From: Flaccisagitta enflata
Taxonomy: Eukaryota; Chaetognatha; Sagittoidea; Aphragmophora
DNA: 64,000 nucleotides
Assembly (NCBI GenBank): GCA_965153355.1
Contig: OZ231126.1
Coordinates: forward strand, 80,972,001 to 81,036,000
Direction: 5' to 3'
The stretch's first letter is position 1. Every line of letters starts with the position of its first letter. The notes beneath the pieces are model-generated. The model had not been told where the DNA came from, made no database searches, and saw only the letters and a list, made by a program, of their open reading frames with translations. Position numbers and translations under genes: made by a program. This document shows positions 60,441 to 64,000 of the stretch, piece by piece.

Positions 60441-60675
60441 AGTGCTTCTCTTTGCAGGGCTCTAGCTTATAAACCGTTTGAGATACTGACCTGGGATTGG
60501 TCTAGATTGAAAGATTTTTTTGAGAATCTTTAACAATTTCTTATTCAAAAATAGTTAAAATCATTTTTTGTAACAGTTTTATCAACTAATCAGTGCGTGC
60601 GTTTTTTTTTGGGGGGGTTTTTTTTGTTTTGTTTTGTTTTGTTTTTTTATCCAACTGGTATCACACAAAATATTT
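60441..60675. other. unassigned sequence with G/T runs
   Basis: T9-G7-T run at 60602-60622 and GTTTT repeats. No gene. Confidence 0.5.
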
Positions 60676-60987
60676 CAGGCCTGTATATTATTGAGTTTCC
60701 CCCCCCCCCTGGTGGGGGGAGGAAAAAATCAAAGGGTCTGGAGATGGGGAAGAAAATCCAGGAGGGAAAAAGGGAAAAAAAGAAAGTTTTGGGAAAATGT
60801 AACTTTTGACAGTACCAAATGATAAAAACTGATTAGTAAAACACAATTTAACACTACTTAAAACTTAACTACACTGTTTTATAGCTTTATGGGAAAGAAA
60901 AACATGATTAAATAAAATGCGTCGCAGGGAAGAAAATCAAAGGCGGGGGGGGGGGAATCAAAAGCGACTCAATCATATACACCCCTG
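60676..60987. mobile_element. hAT-like MITE, 312 bp, 8-bp target duplication
   Basis: CAGGCCTGTATATTATTG at 60676, ends ATATACACCCCTG at 60987. Flanks AAATATTT and AAATATTG (7 of 8). Second copy of the 37105 family; length differs mainly through a C/G-run expansion at 60700-60722. Confidence 0.85.
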
Positions 60988-61088
60988 AAATATTGCAATA
61001 CATGTTAATGATGTTAGCTGTTAGATTTTCATAGTTCCATCCACTTCTTTATTGATTTTTTCGACTGCATAATAAATGGAAGAAACCG

Positions 61089-61151
<63 letters not shown>

Positions 61152-62277
61152 GGGGGTCTCGCTTGTACCAAATTTTTAAAGAAAAGTGAAAAGGTCAATA
61201 TAAAACTTGTGTGTTATGATGATTGACATGTATTCTGAGGGAAAAGCTAGCAATTTGGTCAGAAAAAGCTAAAATGAGTAATCCCAAGGCTTGCTTACAC
61301 TGCATATATTCTCTCTCTATAAAACCATTATTTTGAGGGTCTTGGCTAATGTTATTTGAGTTAAAGAACTTTATTTCTCTTTCAAGAAAACCATTTTTTT
61401 GCTGTCAACTCCTAAATTATAGTGTCAAGTTTGAGGAAAATCTATTTGATGCCTCATATCAATCTGGTTGGGTCATTTTCAGGTCATTTTACCCATATGC
61501 AACGGCTCTGATAGCGATTTTCCTCCCCTCTCAACTCAGATATGATTAAGAGTGCACTTTGAAATGGTAGAAAAACATGTATACCTATCCTTAGACCTTT
61601 GTCAGCATCTACCTTTCACTCCTACATTCAATTGTTCCCACTTCCCACAGAGAGCCGTGATGGGAAATAAGTAATGGATACGACTATTTAAAACCTACTA
61701 CAATAGTGCTGTTTTCCACTTCTACTAACCCTGTTTGGTTCATATCTGCAAAAAAAATCATTTCGAAATTGTGTTTAGTATATAAATAATGATAAAAACA
61801 TTATGTAAAATACATAGAAAATATAGAGATTCACAAAAGTTCACCGGTTTTCTAGAGTTGCGCGTTTTGCGCATTGGCGGTAGCTCCTAATCCTCCGTAG
61901 TCGGAATGCGGAGCTAGATTTAATGCGCGCAATTGCGCTTTTGAGTTTAAGCTGAGAACGAGCTTGATTTCTTTTTACCCAATTATACAAATTAGCCTAA
62001 GAGATATTTGTTATTTCCTCTCCTTTATCAAGTATTTTTTTGCCAAGCATAAACTGATGTCATTGGGTGAGCATAAATGCAATTAGAGCGCGCCTTTTCA
62101 AAGCTAATAGTGATTAGGGAGAAATTTCGCATCCTTTTCAGCCTTAAATATGGAAGGATAACTCATATGGAAATTAACTTTGGGTTTTCCTGGAATTTCC
62201 TTGGGTTAATCGAGTTATCCTACAGTACTTGTTGTAGACTTGTCTTAAAGTTGCCAATGAGGAGTCCTTATATTGTC
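60988..62277. other. unassigned 1.3 kb with (CT)n and a small hairpin
   Basis: (CT)n at 61092-61150. An interrupted hairpin at 61869-61928 pairs GCGCATT with AATGCGC and TAGCTCC with GGAGCTA. No gene recognised. Confidence 0.55.
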
Positions 62278-62720
62278 CTTGTGATGTCCTAGAAATGTCC
62301 TAGAAATGTCCTAGATTTGTCCTAGAGTTGTCCTCAAGTTGTCTTAAAAGTGTCCTAAAGTTGTCCTAAAGTTGTCCAAAAGTTGTCCAAAAGTTGTTCT
62401 ATAACTCTCTCAGAGTTGTACTAGAGTTGTTTTTGTTATCCTAAAGTTGTCCTAGTTGTCTTAAGAATGTCTAAGGAGTTGTCCTAAAGTTGTCAGAATT
62501 GTCCTTGAGTTTTTTTTAGTTGTCCTAGAGGTAGCCTTATTCGTTCTGGGGTTGTCCTAGATTTGTCCAAGAATTGTCTTAAAGTTATCCTCAAGTTGTC
62601 CAAGAGTTGTTCTGTTGCTAGGCAACTTGCCCTATAGTATTCCTATAGTTTTTCTAAAAATGTTCCAATGGTTTTTGCATTGGCTGAGTTGTCCTGAAGT
62701 AGCTAGGTACTAAGGTAGTT
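62278..62720. repeat. degenerate 11-14 bp repeat of GTCCTA(A/G)A(G/T)TT
   Basis: Over twenty loose copies of TTGTCCTAAAG / TTGTCCTAGAG with variable spacing (62278-62640), fading rightward. Confidence 0.8.
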
Positions 62721-62764
62721 TTAATGTTTTGCTTAGGTTATCAAGCATTTCTAAGGTTGTCCTT

Positions 62765-62836
62765 GAGTTTGGATGGTGGCAGGCTGCCCTTACCCACCCA
62801 TCCCCCACAATATTGTGACCCCGCATCACTTGTTTA
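62765..62836 (+). mobile_element. family A element, 3' end only
   Basis: GGATGGTGGCAGGCTGCCC, TACCCACCCATCCCCCACAA, GTGACCCCGCATCACTTGTT TA. The 3' hairpin GTGACCCCGCATCAC is retained; 5' parts are missing. Confidence 0.75.
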
Positions 62837-63119
62837 GTGTTTCTAGTCCTATGCAAAGAAATTTGCATAAGGCAGTTTGAACTGTTTTCAAGAAAAAGGA
62901 TACCAGATCTGCCTGCATTACTATGGAAAACATAAGTAAGCAATTCCACTATTGTAACTTTAGCAAATATTTTTTTTGAAAACCCATGTAATTCTTTTGA
63001 TTATGATTTTGTCATTCTTTTTGCCATGAATAGAGGAAATAGAATTCTTTTATGGAAATGAACAAAAAAAAACCTGAAATTGGAGGTGGGAGGGGTAGGA
63101 GGCACATAAACACTTAGGA
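62837..63119. other. unassigned sequence
   Basis: No gene recognised. Confidence 0.5.
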
Positions 63120-63703
63120 GGATTTGGTGGTCTGTGTAGGTGGCTTGAGCGGGATAAAGTGTCGTTAGGGGCTTATTTCCCATCAGGGTGGGATTTGGTG
63201 GTCTGTGTAGGTGGCTTGAGCGGGATAAAGTGTCGTTAGGGGCTTATTTCCCATCAGGGTGGGATTTGGTGGTCTGTGTAGGTGGCTTGAGCGGGATAAA
63301 GTGTCGTTAGGGGCTTATTTCCCATCAGGGTGGGATTTGGTGGTCTGTGTAGGTGGCTTGAGCGGGATAAAGTGTCGTTAGGGGCTTATTTCCCATCAGG
63401 GTGGGATTTGGTGGTCTGTGTAGGTGGCTTGAGCGGGATAAAGTGTCGTTAGGGGCTTATTTCCCATCAGGGTGGGATTTGGTGGTCTGTGTAGGTGGCT
63501 TGAGCGGGATAAAGTGTCGTTAGGGGCTTATTTCCCATCAGGGTGGGATTTGGTGGTCTGTGTAGGTGGCTTGAGCGGGATAAAGTGTCGTTAGGGGCTT
63601 ATTTCCCATCAGGGTGGGATTTGGTGGTCTGTGTAGGTGGCTTGAGCGGGATAAAGTGTCGTTAGGGGCTTATTTCCCATCAGGGTGGGATTTGGTGGTC
63701 TGT
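63120..63703. repeat. 71-bp satellite, eight near-identical units plus partial
   Basis: Unit: GGATTTGGTGGTCTGTGTAG, GTGGCTTGAGCGGGATAAAG, TGTCGTTAGGGGCTTATTTC, CCATCAGGGTG. Eight full copies show no differences that I can see, followed by a 16-bp partial. The homogeneity indicates very recent amplification or an assembly collapse point. Confidence 0.95.
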
Positions 63704-64000
63704 GCTTCCCCTCTGCTAGGGCAGCTGATCTTATGTCTTTTAACATGTGGTTATGACGCACTTCTAATAGAGGTCGCCCATGGCCAGTCTTAAAACGCGC
63801 GCTTTGGGATTAGTCATTTGTTACAAAAATAGGTCCTTATGAGTTGGAACCAATAGAGCAAAGGTCAATTATCAGTCCTACTAGGTTTTATTCATAATTT
63901 TCCAGCTTTAGTACCGACCGTGATTCTCTACTCTCTCCATTACACAATTTCTGGTTTGGCGCCCCAAAATGGTTTGTAAACAAGACGGTTTTCATCATAG
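63704..64000. other. unassigned sequence at right edge
   Basis: No gene recognised. Confidence 0.5.

Overview
This window looks like nuclear DNA from an invertebrate animal. It has no operons or dense genes. It is packed with simple-sequence repeats, minisatellites and small non-autonomous transposons, and its only clearly recognisable protein-coding unit is a non-LTR retrotransposon (LINE) on the minus strand. The species cannot be named from the sequence. (CCGT/ACGG)n-cored elements like those described in bivalves and flies, and degenerate TTAGGG-like motifs, are compatible with a lophotrochozoan or another non-insect invertebrate. That is only an inference.

Layout. 0-12 kb: AT-rich DNA with nested inverted-repeat elements (about 3.0-3.6, 5.0-6.1, 7.6-8.4 and 9.4-11.2 kb). 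11-24 kb: a microsatellite-dominated stretch with a >1.1 kb (CT)n tract (14.5-15.7 kb), an 11-copy composite minisatellite with embedded (CAGA)n (16.5-17.4 kb), and purine or pyrimidine tracts. 24-35 kb: more short elements, an inverted-repeat-flanked minisatellite (25.4-26.1 kb), and long minisatellites of 30 bp (28.0-28.9 kb) and 58 bp (32.7-34.2 kb). 35.8-37.7 kb: a nested stack in which a pogo/Tigger-like element and a hAT-like element sit inside a foldback element. 38-45 kb: further elements, (GA)n/(CA)n/(GGAA)n tracts and a mariner-like element. 45.3-52.6 kb: (CAA)n arrays, a LINE with ORF1 (three CCHC zinc knuckles, polyQ) and ORF2 (AP endonuclease plus reverse transcriptase), and upstream a 441-codon ORF of unknown function. 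53-64 kb: satellites of 62 and 71 bp, more short elements and (TTTC)n.

The most striking non-coding content is a set of related short elements, about 25 full or partial copies in both orientations, each about 130-270 bp. They have a 5' terminal hairpin, a (CCGT/CGGT)n core, a distal copy of the hairpin strand and a 3' hairpin ending in TTGTT. Different subfamilies (called A, B, C here) have different stem sequences, but the pairing is preserved, so the stems co-vary. This architecture resembles Helentron-associated elements (HINE/DINE-1/'mini-me', mollusc 'pearl'). A second type, called D here, carries a minisatellite core between inverted GC-rich hairpins at three loci. Two insertions (59.7-60.3 kb and 35.9-36.8 kb) have recognisable unoccupied homologous sites elsewhere in the same window, which fixes their boundaries.

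No rRNA gene, tRNA gene, CRISPR array or convincing host gene was seen. Most long open frames are translations of simple repeats.
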